64,000 nt of DNA from Candidatus Krumholzibacteriota bacterium (GTDB taxonomy: Bacteria; Krumholzibacteriota; Krumholzibacteriia; Krumholzibacteriales; Krumholzibacteriaceae): positions 1-64,000 of the forward strand of contig JAUWCL010000013.1 of NCBI GenBank assembly GCA_030609325.1, in the 5' to 3' direction. The first letter of the stretch is position 1. The number at the start of each line of letters is the position of its first letter. A program made the position numbers and the translations under genes. The notes under the pieces are model-generated. The model was not told the origin of the DNA. It saw nothing but the letters and a program-made list of their open reading frames with translations, and did no database searches. This document shows positions 1 through 8,328 of this stretch, piece by piece.

Positions 1-1
1 C

Positions 2-1072
2 CCGAGGGATTACGCTTACAACATACTCGCGGGGCTCGAGCCCGACGCGATCATATTCACCAACGGGGACAACGACACATATCCTCTGTGGTACATACAG
101 ATGGTCGAGGGATTCAGGCCCGACGTCAACGTAGCCAACCTCTCCCTGCTCAACACGAGCTGGTACATAAAGCAGCTGCGCGACCGCAAGCCTGCCATGC
201 CGATATCGCTGACCGACGCCGAGATCGAAAGGCTCCGCCCGATGGTGCTCAAGGACGGCGGCGTCGTGTGGAGGCGCGATCTCGTGATGCAGCACATCAT
301 ACAGGAGACAAACTGGAAACGGCCGATATACGCCGCCGTGACCGTTCCCCCGGACATCTGGAATCCTTACGCCGAGTATCTCGAGATGCAGGGGATGGTC
401 CGCAAACTCGTCACCACGAAGAAGCAGCATCAGATAAACGAGTTCCAGATGAAACGCAATTTCGAGCACATCTTCGAGTTCCGGGGAGTGCTGAGCAGCG
501 ACTGGGATATCGACACGTCGGTCTACAGGACGCCCGACACGAAGGGCATGTTCATCAATTTCGCGGTCGCCGCCTTCCAGCTCGCCCAGAAGGCCTCGGC
601 GAGAAAGGATTACCCCGAGGCGATGAAGTGGGCCGAGCTCTCGTACAGGCTCAATCCCGACTTCGAGTTCCCGAGGAAATACCTCGGCATGTACTACAGC
701 CGCGCCGGCCGTTTCGACAGGGCCGTCGAACATTACACGAGGGAGATTGAGCGCGATCCCTCGAGAGGCGAATACTGGATGGGACTGGCGAGCATCTGCG
801 AGGACAGCGGCGACATGGAGGGAGCGCTCGAGGTCCTCGGCAGGGCGATCGTCGCCGCGCCCGGCCACAGGGATCTTTTCGGGCACGGCTTCAGGCTGTC
901 GGCCATCCTCGGCAGGAGGGGGCAGGCGAAGGGATTCGTCCGAAGCTGGCTCGACGGGCATCCGGGCGACCGGGAATTCAGGCAGCTATACGACAACATC
1001 GAACATGTTCTCGATACGGAGTTCGGGCCCGGCGGATCGCCGGCGCCGGACTCGTCAGGGGAGGCAAATTGA
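2..1072 (+). CDS. DUF2723-family membrane protein with C-terminal TPRs (5' truncated)
   Basis: Only the C-terminal 356 residues are in the window; the frame is open from base 2. The visible part starts with a NGDNDTYPLWYIQ block and a following NLSLLNTSWYI block. These are characteristic of the soluble part that follows the GT-C-like membrane domain of DUF2723 proteins, which resemble protein O-mannosyltransferases. About 150 residues at the C-terminus form TPR-like helical pairs (for example YPEAMKWAELSYRLNPD and FDRAVEHYTREIERDP). The membrane part lies upstream of the window. The stop overlaps the TTG start of the next gene by 4 nt, so it is probably the first visible member of the glycan operon. 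Transfer of a sugar from a polyprenyl-phosphate donor is inferred from the family only. Confidence 0.8.
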   Translation, partial: PRDYAYNILAGLEPDAIIFTNGDNDTYPLWYIQMVEGFRPDVNVANLSLLNTSWYIKQLRDRKPAMPISLTDAEIERLRPMVLKDGGVVWRRDLVMQHIIQETNWKRPIYAAVTVPPDIWNPYAEYLEMQGMVRKLVTTKKQHQINEFQMKRNFEHIFEFRGVLSSDWDIDTSVYRTPDTKGMFINFAVAAFQLAQKASARKDYPEAMKWAELSYRLNPDFEFPRKYLGMYYSRAGRFDRAVEHYTREIERDPSRGEYWMGLASICEDSGDMEGALEVLGRAIVAAPGHRDLFGHGFRLSAILGRRGQAKGFVRSWLDGHPGDREFRQLYDNIEHVLDTEFGPGGSPAPDSSGEAN

Positions 1073-2010
1073 GCGGTAAGGCTCTTGTAACCGGAGCGGC
1101 GGGATTCATCGGATCACATCTGTGCGAAAGACTCGTCTCCGACGGGTGGTCGGTAACGGGGATCGACAGCTTCACCGATTATTACGATCCGCAGAGGAAG
1201 CGGATGCACATCTCCGGTCTGGCCGGGTCGAAGAGCTTCAGCCTTGTCGAAGAAGACCTGAACAGCTGCGACCTGGCCGCCCATCTCGAGGGCGTCTCTT
1301 GCGTATTTCACCTGGCCGCGCAGGCCGGTGTAAGGAGGAGCTGGGGAGCCGAGTTCTCGCATTACATCGATTCGAATATCCTCGCAACGCAGAAGCTCCT
1401 CGAGGCGATGAAGGATACGGGGATCCCGCTCGTCTACTCGAGTTCGAGCTCGGTATACGGCGACACGAGGGATCTCCCGATGCGCGAAGACCACGTCACC
1501 AGTCCCGTCTCACCATACGGCGCGACCAAGCTCTCGGCGGAACATCTCTGTGAGCTCTACCGGGTCAACTTCGGCCAGCGCTACGTCGCGTTGAGATATT
1601 TCACCGTCTACGGCCCGAGACAGAGGCCCGACATGGCGTTCAGCAGGTTCATAAAAGCGGCGCTGGGTGGCGGCGAGATAGAGGTCTACGGCGACGGAAA
1701 GCAGACGAGAGATTTCACATTCGTCTTTGACGCGCTCGAGGCGAACGTACTCGCCTCCCGGTACGAGGGAGACTGGAATATATTCAATGTCGGTGGGGGG
1801 AGCAGGAGCTCGGTCCTCGATGTCATCGAGATCATCCGCAGGGAGACGGGCGGCGATCCGCCGGTCCGTTTCATGGAGAAGGCGAGGGGGGACGTCCTCG
1901 ATACGTGGGCCGATACCACGAAGGCGGCGGGAGAGCTCGGCTTCTCTCCGACCACCGGCCTTGAAGAGGGGCTGAGGCGCGAGATCGAATGGTACCGGGA
2001 CCATTCCTGA
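1069..2010 (+). CDS. NAD-dependent nucleotide-sugar epimerase/dehydratase (extended SDR, UDP-glucuronate 4-epimerase-like)
   Basis: This 313-residue extended short-chain dehydrogenase has the NAD-binding GxxGxxG motif near residue 8 (GAAGFIG), an HLAAQAGVR block and the catalytic Tyr and Lys in YGATK near residue 150. The segment FTDYYDPQRKR just after the first Rossmann strand resembles UDP-glucuronate/UDP-galacturonate epimerases and UDP-glucose 4-epimerases. It would make an activated sugar for the downstream glycosyltransferases in the cytoplasm. It starts with TTG in a TTGA overlap with the previous stop, suggesting translational coupling. Family assignment is secure; the exact substrate is not. 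Confidence 0.88.
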   Translation: MSGKALVTGAAGFIGSHLCERLVSDGWSVTGIDSFTDYYDPQRKRMHISGLAGSKSFSLVEEDLNSCDLAAHLEGVSCVFHLAAQAGVRRSWGAEFSHYIDSNILATQKLLEAMKDTGIPLVYSSSSSVYGDTRDLPMREDHVTSPVSPYGATKLSAEHLCELYRVNFGQRYVALRYFTVYGPRQRPDMAFSRFIKAALGGGEIEVYGDGKQTRDFTFVFDALEANVLASRYEGDWNIFNVGGGSRSSVLDVIEIIRRETGGDPPVRFMEKARGDVLDTWADTTKAAGELGFSPTTGLEEGLRREIEWYRDHS

Positions 2011-2032
2011 TGCGGAAAACCGGAGGTGGATC

Positions 2033-2977
2033 TTGGAAAACGCGAGAAGATACAGTGTGACAGTGATCATCCCGACCTACAACGAGGAAGAGAGTATCGA
2101 AGAGCTGTACAGGCGCCTCACCACGATGCTCGAGGGATCGGCCTCAGCCCACGAGCTCCTCTTCGTCGACGACGGCTCGACCGACTCGTCCCTGCAGATC
2201 ATCAGGAAGCTCAGGGAGAACGACAGGCGGGTCAAGATAATCAGCTTCTCGAGAAACTACGGTAAATCCCCCGCCCTCGACGAGGGATTCAAGGCGGCGA
2301 AGGGGGAGATAGTCGTCACGATAGACGCCGATCTCCAGGACAATCCCGATGAGATCCCGGCGATGATCGCGAAGCTCGACGAGGGGTACGACCTGGTCTC
2401 CGGCTGGAAGCGGGACAGGAAGGACCCGATAACCAAGACCTGGCCTTCGAAACTCTTCAACTTTGTCACATCGGCCGCAAGCGGGATAAAGCTCCACGAT
2501 TTCAACTGCGGCCTGAAGGTCTACCGCAGAGAGGTCGTCAAGAGGATCCGAGTCTACGGCGAGCTCCACAGGTTCATCCCCGTGCTCGCGGGATGGGAAG
2601 GCTTCAGGATAGGGGAGATGAAGGTCTCTCATTTCGAGCGGCAGTATGGCAGGAGCAAGTACGGAGCCAGGAGGCTCCTCAACGGGATGTTCGACCTGAT
2701 TACGGTGATGTTCATCACGCGCAGGTCCACGACGCCGCTCCATTTCTTCGGCAGGATAGCCTTTTCCTTTTTCGCCACCGGCGGACTGATCAACCTCTAT
2801 TTCCTCGTGCAGTGGATAATGGGAAAGGGGCTTCACGTGAGGCCACTGATGGTCCTCGGCCTGATCCTGATCGTGATATCGATACAGATCGGCTCGATCG
2901 GGCTTCTTGCCGAGATGTTTTCCTCCTCGCTCGAGAGAACCTTCTCATTCCGTGAGTACCAGATAGATGACCAGTAG
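2033..2977 (+). CDS. GT2 polyprenyl-phosphate glycosyltransferase (GtrB/DPM1-like)
   Basis: The 314-residue protein has an N-terminal GT-A domain (residues about 8-235) with VIIPTYNEEES, the nucleotide-binding FVDDGSTD and the metal-binding DADLQD. Two hydrophobic helices follow at about 240-300 (FFGRIAFSFFATGGLINLYF and a second before the end). This layout matches GtrB/YfdH-type enzymes, which load a sugar onto polyprenyl phosphate at the inner face of the membrane. Its product could be the donor for the GT-C-type proteins in the same island. The start is TTG behind GGAGG at about 2022-2026. It overlaps the next gene by 11 nt. Confidence 0.87.
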   Translation: MENARRYSVTVIIPTYNEEESIEELYRRLTTMLEGSASAHELLFVDDGSTDSSLQIIRKLRENDRRVKIISFSRNYGKSPALDEGFKAAKGEIVVTIDADLQDNPDEIPAMIAKLDEGYDLVSGWKRDRKDPITKTWPSKLFNFVTSAASGIKLHDFNCGLKVYRREVVKRIRVYGELHRFIPVLAGWEGFRIGEMKVSHFERQYGRSKYGARRLLNGMFDLITVMFITRRSTTPLHFFGRIAFSFFATGGLINLYFLVQWIMGKGLHVRPLMVLGLILIVISIQIGSIGLLAEMFSSSLERTFSFREYQIDDQ

Positions 2978-4136
2978 CGAAGAAACAGTCCGAAGACTCA
3001 GGATCTGCCTCGTAGGGCCGGCCTGGCCGTTCAGGGGCGGGATATCCCACTTCAATACGAGCCTCGCCCGGGAGCTGGCGCTCCGCCGCGAGGTCACCGT
3101 CGTCAATTATTCGAGACTCTACCCCGACTTCCTCTTCCCTGGAAAGACGCAGTACGACGAGAGCGGGTCGACGCACCGCGTCGAGTCGGAGCGGATCATA
3201 GACTCTGTCAATCCTTTCACCTGGATAAGGGCAGGCTTCCGGATAGCGCGGATAAAGCCCGATCTGACCGTGGTTCAATGGTGGCATCCGTACTTCGCGC
3301 CGGCGCTGGTGACAATATGCCTGATACTGAAGATGCTGAGCAGCACGAAGATCGTCTTCATCTGCCACAACGTCGTTCCGCACGAGACGTCACTGATCGA
3401 CAGGATGCTCTCGACGATCGCCTTTCTTGCGCCTCACGCATTTGTCGTCCAGTCGCAGGAGGACAGGAGCAACCTCCTGAAGATCAGGAAGAAGGCGGTC
3501 GTGGCGTCGCACCCTCACCCGACATACGATTTTTTCAGGAGCGGGGAAATGACGAAAGAGGAGGCCCGCAAGGAGATCGGAGAGGGTGAAGGCCCGCTCC
3601 TTCTCTTCTTCGGGCTGATCCGTCCTTACAAGGGGCTGCGTCACCTGATCGAGGCGATGCCCTCGATCGGCGACCGGACGGGAGCGAGGCTTTTCGTCGT
3701 CGGCGAGTTCTACGAGGACAGCGCGCCCTACTTCGAGCTGGCCGAAAAACTCGGCGTATCGGACAGGATCATGTTCGTCGACAGGTACATAGCGAACGAG
3801 GAGGTCGCCGCATACTTCATCGCCGCCGACCTCGTGATGCTTCCGTACACATCGGCCACGCAGAGTGGGATCGCCCAGGTGGCCGTCGCGTTCGACCGCC
3901 CGATGATAGCGACCCGCGTCGGCGGTCTTCCCGAGGTCGTCTACGAGGGGAAGACCGGATTCATCGTTCCTCCGGCCGATCCCGGATCGATGGCGGGTGC
4001 GGTGTCGAGATTCTTCGACGAGGGGTGGGGAGAGAGGATGGCTCCGAATTTCGAGGAGGAGAAGAAGAGATTTTCCTGGGCCTCACTGGCGGATACTCTC
4101 GAAGACCTGCATTCGCGGATATCCTCGGGGAAATAA
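2967..4136 (+). CDS. GT4 glycosyltransferase
   Basis: The 389-residue protein has the two-Rossmann GT-B layout. The N-terminal half begins RICLVGPAWPFRGGISHFN, the typical glycine-rich acceptor-side loop. The C-terminal half has the nucleotide-sugar region FGLIRPYKGLRHLIEAM and RVGGLPEVV. In place of the usual E-x7-E, the donor loop reads TQSGIAQVAVAF, as in a subset of GT4 enzymes. It probably adds a hexose or deoxyhexose to a lipid-linked glycan at the cytoplasmic face. The ATG lies inside the end of the preceding GT2 gene. Donor and acceptor are unknown. Confidence 0.88.
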   Translation: MTSSEETVRRLRICLVGPAWPFRGGISHFNTSLARELALRREVTVVNYSRLYPDFLFPGKTQYDESGSTHRVESERIIDSVNPFTWIRAGFRIARIKPDLTVVQWWHPYFAPALVTICLILKMLSSTKIVFICHNVVPHETSLIDRMLSTIAFLAPHAFVVQSQEDRSNLLKIRKKAVVASHPHPTYDFFRSGEMTKEEARKEIGEGEGPLLLFFGLIRPYKGLRHLIEAMPSIGDRTGARLFVVGEFYEDSAPYFELAEKLGVSDRIMFVDRYIANEEVAAYFIAADLVMLPYTSATQSGIAQVAVAFDRPMIATRVGGLPEVVYEGKTGFIVPPADPGSMAGAVSRFFDEGWGERMAPNFEEEKKRFSWASLADTLEDLHSRISSGK

Positions 4137-4137
4137 T

Positions 4138-5028
4138 ATGGACCGACGCAAGGTACACGTAATAATCCTCAACTGGAACGGGCGGGAAGTGCTCGGCCCG
4201 TGCCTCGATTCCCTCATGCGCGTCAACGATCCGCCGCTCGAGATAATCGTCGTCGACAATGGCTCGACCGATTCTTCCCGGGAGATCGTCCGGCAGGGAT
4301 TCCCGGGAGTGGAACTGATCGAGAACGGCGAGAATCTTCTCTTTGCCGCGGGAAACAACGTCGGCATCGAGGCCGCCCTGGAGAGGGGAGCGGAGTTTGT
4401 CCTCCTGCTGAACAACGATACGGAGGTCGATCCGGGCTTCGCGGCGGAAATGTTTCAGGCGTTCGACGATCCCGCCGTGGGTGTAGCCGGACCGAAGATA
4501 TACTACCACGACGATCCGGAGAGGATATGGTATGGGGGAGGGGGATTCAACAGGCTCACCGGAGTGCCCTTCCACCGCGGCCTCCGCAGGATGGAGGGCT
4601 CGTTCGAAGATGCGCCCGGCGAGACCGGATGGGTGACCGGATGCGCCCTGATGGCGAGGCGGGAGGTCTTCGGGCAGATCGGTCTCCTCGATCCATCGTA
4701 TACGATCTACTGCGAGGACGTCGATTTCTGCCTGCGGGCGGCGGCGGCCGGCTGGTCGCTGCGGTACGTCCCGTCGGCGAGGCTCTGGCACAAGGTAAGC
4801 TCGGGCAGCGGAGGCGGAATGACGCCCTTCAAGCTCGAAAACAGGATTGCCGGCACGTGGAAGCTCTTCGCCGGGCACAGGTCGTTCTGGTGGCGGGTGC
4901 TCCACTTCCCGGTCCACGCGGCGGGATTCATCGGGTTGTCCCTCGGTCTTCTCCTGACGGGGAGATGGAAGCTGCTCTCGTCGGCGATAAGGGGGGCGGC
5001 GAGGGCGTCGAGGATCAGGTCCGCATGA
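4138..5028 (+). CDS. GT2 glycosyltransferase (rhamnosyltransferase-like)
   Basis: I chose the ATG at 4138, 1 nt after the previous stop codon. It gives a 296-residue protein starting with the expected first strand HVIILNWNG. Earlier in-frame starts would lie inside the previous gene. Motifs are IVVDNGSTDSS, LLNNDTEVD (metal-binding NDT/DxD equivalent) and YCEDVDFCLRAAAAGW, the acceptor-binding ED motif of WbbL-like rhamnosyltransferases. A hydrophobic stretch near the C-terminus (FPVHAAGFIGLSLGLLL) may hold it on the membrane. It probably extends a lipid-linked oligosaccharide. It ends the first sub-operon, since a 92-nt gap follows. Confidence 0.88.
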   Translation: MDRRKVHVIILNWNGREVLGPCLDSLMRVNDPPLEIIVVDNGSTDSSREIVRQGFPGVELIENGENLLFAAGNNVGIEAALERGAEFVLLLNNDTEVDPGFAAEMFQAFDDPAVGVAGPKIYYHDDPERIWYGGGGFNRLTGVPFHRGLRRMEGSFEDAPGETGWVTGCALMARREVFGQIGLLDPSYTIYCEDVDFCLRAAAAGWSLRYVPSARLWHKVSSGSGGGMTPFKLENRIAGTWKLFAGHRSFWWRVLHFPVHAAGFIGLSLGLLLTGRWKLLSSAIRGAARASRIRSA

Positions 5029-5050
5029 CAGGGGAACGGGATTTTGGCCA

Positions 5051-5079
5051 TTTACCGGCCGATGTGAAAGTGATAGAAT
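5051..5079 (+). promoter_or_regulatory. candidate sigma70-type promoter upstream of the YfhO-like gene
   Basis: TTTACC at 5051-5056 and TAGAAT at 5074-5079 are separated by 17 bp (4/6 and 5/6 matches to consensus). They sit in the only sizeable gap of this part of the island, about 40 nt before the TTG start at 5121. Seen by eye; not tested. Confidence 0.4.
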
Positions 5080-5120
5080 TAATCGGGTAGCATGCCCCTG
5101 TTTTGATAGAGGAGAGTTTA

Positions 5121-7589
5121 TTGGCTGGAAAGAGCAAGCCGGCCGGACCGGATCGCAAAGCGTTCGATCCTGTCGGCAGCTTCGATTCCATGAAGGGGTG
5201 GAAAAGGGGTATCGCGGCGGCCGTGATCCTGATGGCCGTGCTCGCTATCCTCGTTCCCGAGCTCGTCTTCCTCGACAATGTCTTTATCGCGCCCGACACG
5301 AAGGCGCCGATGAGCTTCAGAACGGTGGGCAGGACGAGCATCGAGGAAGGGACCTACCCCCTCTGGAACCCTTACCTGTTCTGCGGGATGCCCAGCTACT
5401 CGAGCCTCGCCTACACTCCGTACGTCTACCCGGTATCGTATATAACGCACATCCTGTACACATACGCCGGATTCCCCGCGATGGCGTGGCTTCTGCTCCA
5501 TTACCTGCTCGCCGGCGCCGGGATGTATCTGCTGGCCAGGTCGTTCGGGATACGTCCCTCGGTTTCCCTGCTGGCCGGGGCACTCTTCATGATAATGCCG
5601 AACTACGTGGCTGCCGGGGCGAACGGCCACGGATCCCAGGCGGGGGCCGTTGCGTGGATGCCGCTGGCGCTCCTTTTCGCCAGGGGAGTACTGGGCGGCA
5701 GGAGGAGGATCGTCCCGGCGGCTCTTCTGGCGATCGTTCTCGGCATGCAGATGCTGCGCGGCCACATCCAGATCTCGTACTATACGTTTTTGCTGATAGG
5801 TCTTCTCTTCATATTCGAGACGGTCGGATATATCAGGGAGGGGAAGGGAAAGGAAGCGCTCGCCGGATCCGTGCTGCTCGCCGTCTCCTTCGTCCTTGCC
5901 CTGGGGATCGCCGCCGTGCTCGTCTTTCCCGTGCGAGATTACGCCAACTGGTCGATCCGCGGCGGAAGCGGCGGGGGGCTGGACTATGACTACGCGACGG
6001 GGTGGAGCCTCCACCCGAAAGAGACGTTGAGCTTCTTCTTCCCCTGGTCGTCCGGTTTCGGCAAGGCGACATACTGGGGCAGCATGCCGTTCACCGATTA
6101 TCCCAACTACATCGGGCAGGTGACGGCGCTCTTCTCGATCCTTGGGGTCTTTATCGTCAGGGGCAGAGCGAAGTGGTTCCTGCTGGCGGCCGCTGTCCTG
6201 GCCACGCTGATCAGCTTCGGCAGGTTCTTTCCCGTCCTCTACGACCCGCTGTTCAGGTTCCTGCCGTGGTTCGACAAGTTTCGCGTCCCGGTAATGATCC
6301 TCATCGTGCAGCAGCTCGTCCTCGTTGTACTGGCGGGGCTCGCCATCGAGGAGCTTTTCCGCAGGGCCGGGCAGGGTACCCTTCCGGGATGGCTCGGGGC
6401 GGGAAGGCTGAAGTGGGTGCTGATAGCGTGCGCGGCCGTGCTGGTGATCTCGCTTATCGCCGGCGGCTCGATACGCTCCGGAATAGGGTCGGACACCGCT
6501 GTCAGGGCGAGGGTCAAGGGAGAGTGGGTGGCCTTCGCGGCCGGCAGATACTCGACCGATCTCGTGCGGTCGCTGTTTTTTCTCCTGCTCACGGCGGGAG
6601 CCGTCTTTGTCGTCGTGCGCGGCAGGATCAGGTACGGGCTGATCATCGGCGCCATCGCCCTGATCGCGATTGTCGACCTGATGACGGTCGACCATTCGAT
6701 CGTGAGGCCGGAGAAACTCTGGCGGTCCTCGAACTACAGGCTGATCAATCCGCTCTCAGAGAAGGAGGGCCTGACGACGCCGACGGAGACGGCCGTGTAC
6801 CTTTCGGGGCGTGAAGGGATGTTCAGGGTGTTTCCCGTTCCCGCCGCCAGGCCGGGCGGCTGGAGCCACAACGTATTCCCGTTCAGCGACAACAGCTACA
6901 TGATGGCCGGAATATTCTCGATGGGCGGGTATCACGCGGCCAAGCTGAAAAACTATCAGGACGTGATGGACGCCATGTTCGGCGTCTTCAACAGCGGAGG
7001 CATGCCCCTGCCTGTCCTAAACATGCTCAACGCCAGATATTTTCACTCGATGTTCCCGCTCTTCAGGGAGGATTCGCCTTTCCCGCTCGTATTCGAGGGG
7101 GAGAACAGCTATGTCTACGAGAATCCGTACGCGCTGCCGAGGGTCTTCATGACGAGCGGCTGCAGCGTGATGACACGCGGAGAGGTCCTGGCCGCGATCA
7201 GCCGGCAGGATTTCGATCCCGCTTCCGTAGCCCTGCTCGAGAAAGAGCCGGCGGTCGTTCCGGAATCGGCCGAGGGAAGCGCGGCGGAGATCGTGTCGCA
7301 CGGATTGAACTCGATTATGATAAAGGCGCACGTGGAGAAACCGTGCATAATGGTGCTCAGCGAGATAGACTACCCCGACTGGATCGCCAGGGTCGGCGGA
7401 GAGGAGAGGGAGATCCTTACCGCGAATTACTGTCTCCGGGCCCTGCCGCTCGAGGCGGGGGATCACGAGATAGTGTTCGAGTACAGATCCCCCGTCATCA
7501 GGAAGGCTCTCATTCTGTCGGTTGCCTCGCTGATATTCGCCGCAGCGATGGCGGTGATCCCGGGAGTGACTGCGGGAAGAAAGGGATAG
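5121..7589 (+). CDS. YfhO-family multi-spanning membrane protein (GT-C-like)
   Basis: This is a large membrane protein of about 822 residues. After a short cytoplasmic N-terminus, some 10-12 hydrophobic helices run to about residue 540, followed by a soluble extracytoplasmic domain and a last membrane helix (ILSVASLIFAAAMAVIP). The first loop carries DNVFIAPDTKAPMSF and YPLWNPYLFCGMP, as in YfhO/DUF-type proteins thought to act as GT-C glycosyltransferases using polyprenyl-phosphate sugars. I prefer TTG 5121 to the earlier TTG 5103, because AGGAGAG at 5110-5116 sits at the right distance from 5121. The next gene, a polyprenyl-phosphate mannose synthase-like GT2, is a plausible supplier of its donor. 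Confidence 0.8.
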   Translation: MAGKSKPAGPDRKAFDPVGSFDSMKGWKRGIAAAVILMAVLAILVPELVFLDNVFIAPDTKAPMSFRTVGRTSIEEGTYPLWNPYLFCGMPSYSSLAYTPYVYPVSYITHILYTYAGFPAMAWLLLHYLLAGAGMYLLARSFGIRPSVSLLAGALFMIMPNYVAAGANGHGSQAGAVAWMPLALLFARGVLGGRRRIVPAALLAIVLGMQMLRGHIQISYYTFLLIGLLFIFETVGYIREGKGKEALAGSVLLAVSFVLALGIAAVLVFPVRDYANWSIRGGSGGGLDYDYATGWSLHPKETLSFFFPWSSGFGKATYWGSMPFTDYPNYIGQVTALFSILGVFIVRGRAKWFLLAAAVLATLISFGRFFPVLYDPLFRFLPWFDKFRVPVMILIVQQLVLVVLAGLAIEELFRRAGQGTLPGWLGAGRLKWVLIACAAVLVISLIAGGSIRSGIGSDTAVRARVKGEWVAFAAGRYSTDLVRSLFFLLLTAGAVFVVVRGRIRYGLIIGAIALIAIVDLMTVDHSIVRPEKLWRSSNYRLINPLSEKEGLTTPTETAVYLSGREGMFRVFPVPAARPGGWSHNVFPFSDNSYMMAGIFSMGGYHAAKLKNYQDVMDAMFGVFNSGGMPLPVLNMLNARYFHSMFPLFREDSPFPLVFEGENSYVYENPYALPRVFMTSGCSVMTRGEVLAAISRQDFDPASVALLEKEPAVVPESAEGSAAEIVSHGLNSIMIKAHVEKPCIMVLSEIDYPDWIARVGGEEREILTANYCLRALPLEAGDHEIVFEYRSPVIRKALILSVASLIFAAAMAVIPGVTAGRKG

Positions 7590-7593
7590 ACAA

Positions 7594-8310
7594 TTGAAAG
7601 CCCTCATCATCGTGCCGACGTACAACGAGAAGGAGAACATCGAGGGGATCATCGGTGCCGTCCTCGCGCAGGGCGACGATATCGAGATCCTGGTCGTCGA
7701 TGACAATTCTCCCGACGGGACAGGAGAGATCGTTGATCGCCTCGCCGGCGCCGAGCCGCGGATACACGTAATCCACCGGGAAGAAAAGCTTGGGCTCGGG
7801 TCGGCATACATAGCGGGATTTCAATGGGCGCTGGCCAACACCGATACGCAGTTTGTCTTTGAGATGGATGCCGATTTCTCTCACGATCCGAACGCAATCC
7901 CGGAATTACTCGAAGCGGTGAAGGATCATGACCTCGTGATCGGCTCGAGATATGTCCACGGCATAACCGTCATCAACTGGCCTTTGAGCAGGCTGATCCT
8001 CAGCTACGGGGCGAACAGGTATACGCACATCATCACGGGCCTTCCCCTGAGGGATTCGACCGGCGGCTTCAAGTGCTTCAGGCGAGAGACCCTCGAGCAG
8101 CTGCCTCTCGATACGATAAAAAGCGACGGATATTCATTCCAGATCGAGATGAACTTCTTCTGCTGGAAGAAGGGATTGCGGATAGTGGAAATACCGATCA
8201 TCTTCACCGACAGGCGGGTCGGTATCTCGAAGATGTCGCGCAAGATCATCTGGGAAGCCGCCTTCATGGTCTGGAGGCTGAGGTTCATGAATCCCAGGCG
8301 ATGGAAATAA
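7594..8310 (+). CDS. polyprenol monophosphomannose synthase-like GT2 (DPM1 family)
   Basis: A 238-residue GT2 enzyme without membrane helices, the length of soluble DPM1/Ppm1 catalytic domains. It shows IIVPTYNEKENIEG, VVDDNSPDGTG, the metal-binding MDADFSHDP and the late motifs DSTGGFKCFRRE and DGYSFQIEM, which are highly characteristic of dolichol/polyprenol-phosphate mannose synthases. It would transfer mannose (or glucose) from a nucleotide sugar to polyprenyl phosphate at the inner membrane face, feeding the GT-C-type proteins nearby. The start is TTG (7594), 4 nt after the previous stop. Confidence 0.9.
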   Translation: MKALIIVPTYNEKENIEGIIGAVLAQGDDIEILVVDDNSPDGTGEIVDRLAGAEPRIHVIHREEKLGLGSAYIAGFQWALANTDTQFVFEMDADFSHDPNAIPELLEAVKDHDLVIGSRYVHGITVINWPLSRLILSYGANRYTHIITGLPLRDSTGGFKCFRRETLEQLPLDTIKSDGYSFQIEMNFFCWKKGLRIVEIPIIFTDRRVGISKMSRKIIWEAAFMVWRLRFMNPRRWK

Positions 8311-8328
8311 CCCCTCGATCAAAGCAGT

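Noticed and set aside
3961-4917. Long open frame of 318 codons on the minus strand
   Set aside because: It lies antisense to a clear GT4 and GT2 pair and its translation is Arg/Pro/Glu-rich without motifs, a common artefact in GC-rich DNA.
5118-6695. 525-codon minus-strand open frame
   Set aside because: Antisense to the YfhO-like membrane protein; the translation is highly charged low-complexity sequence with no recognisable domain.
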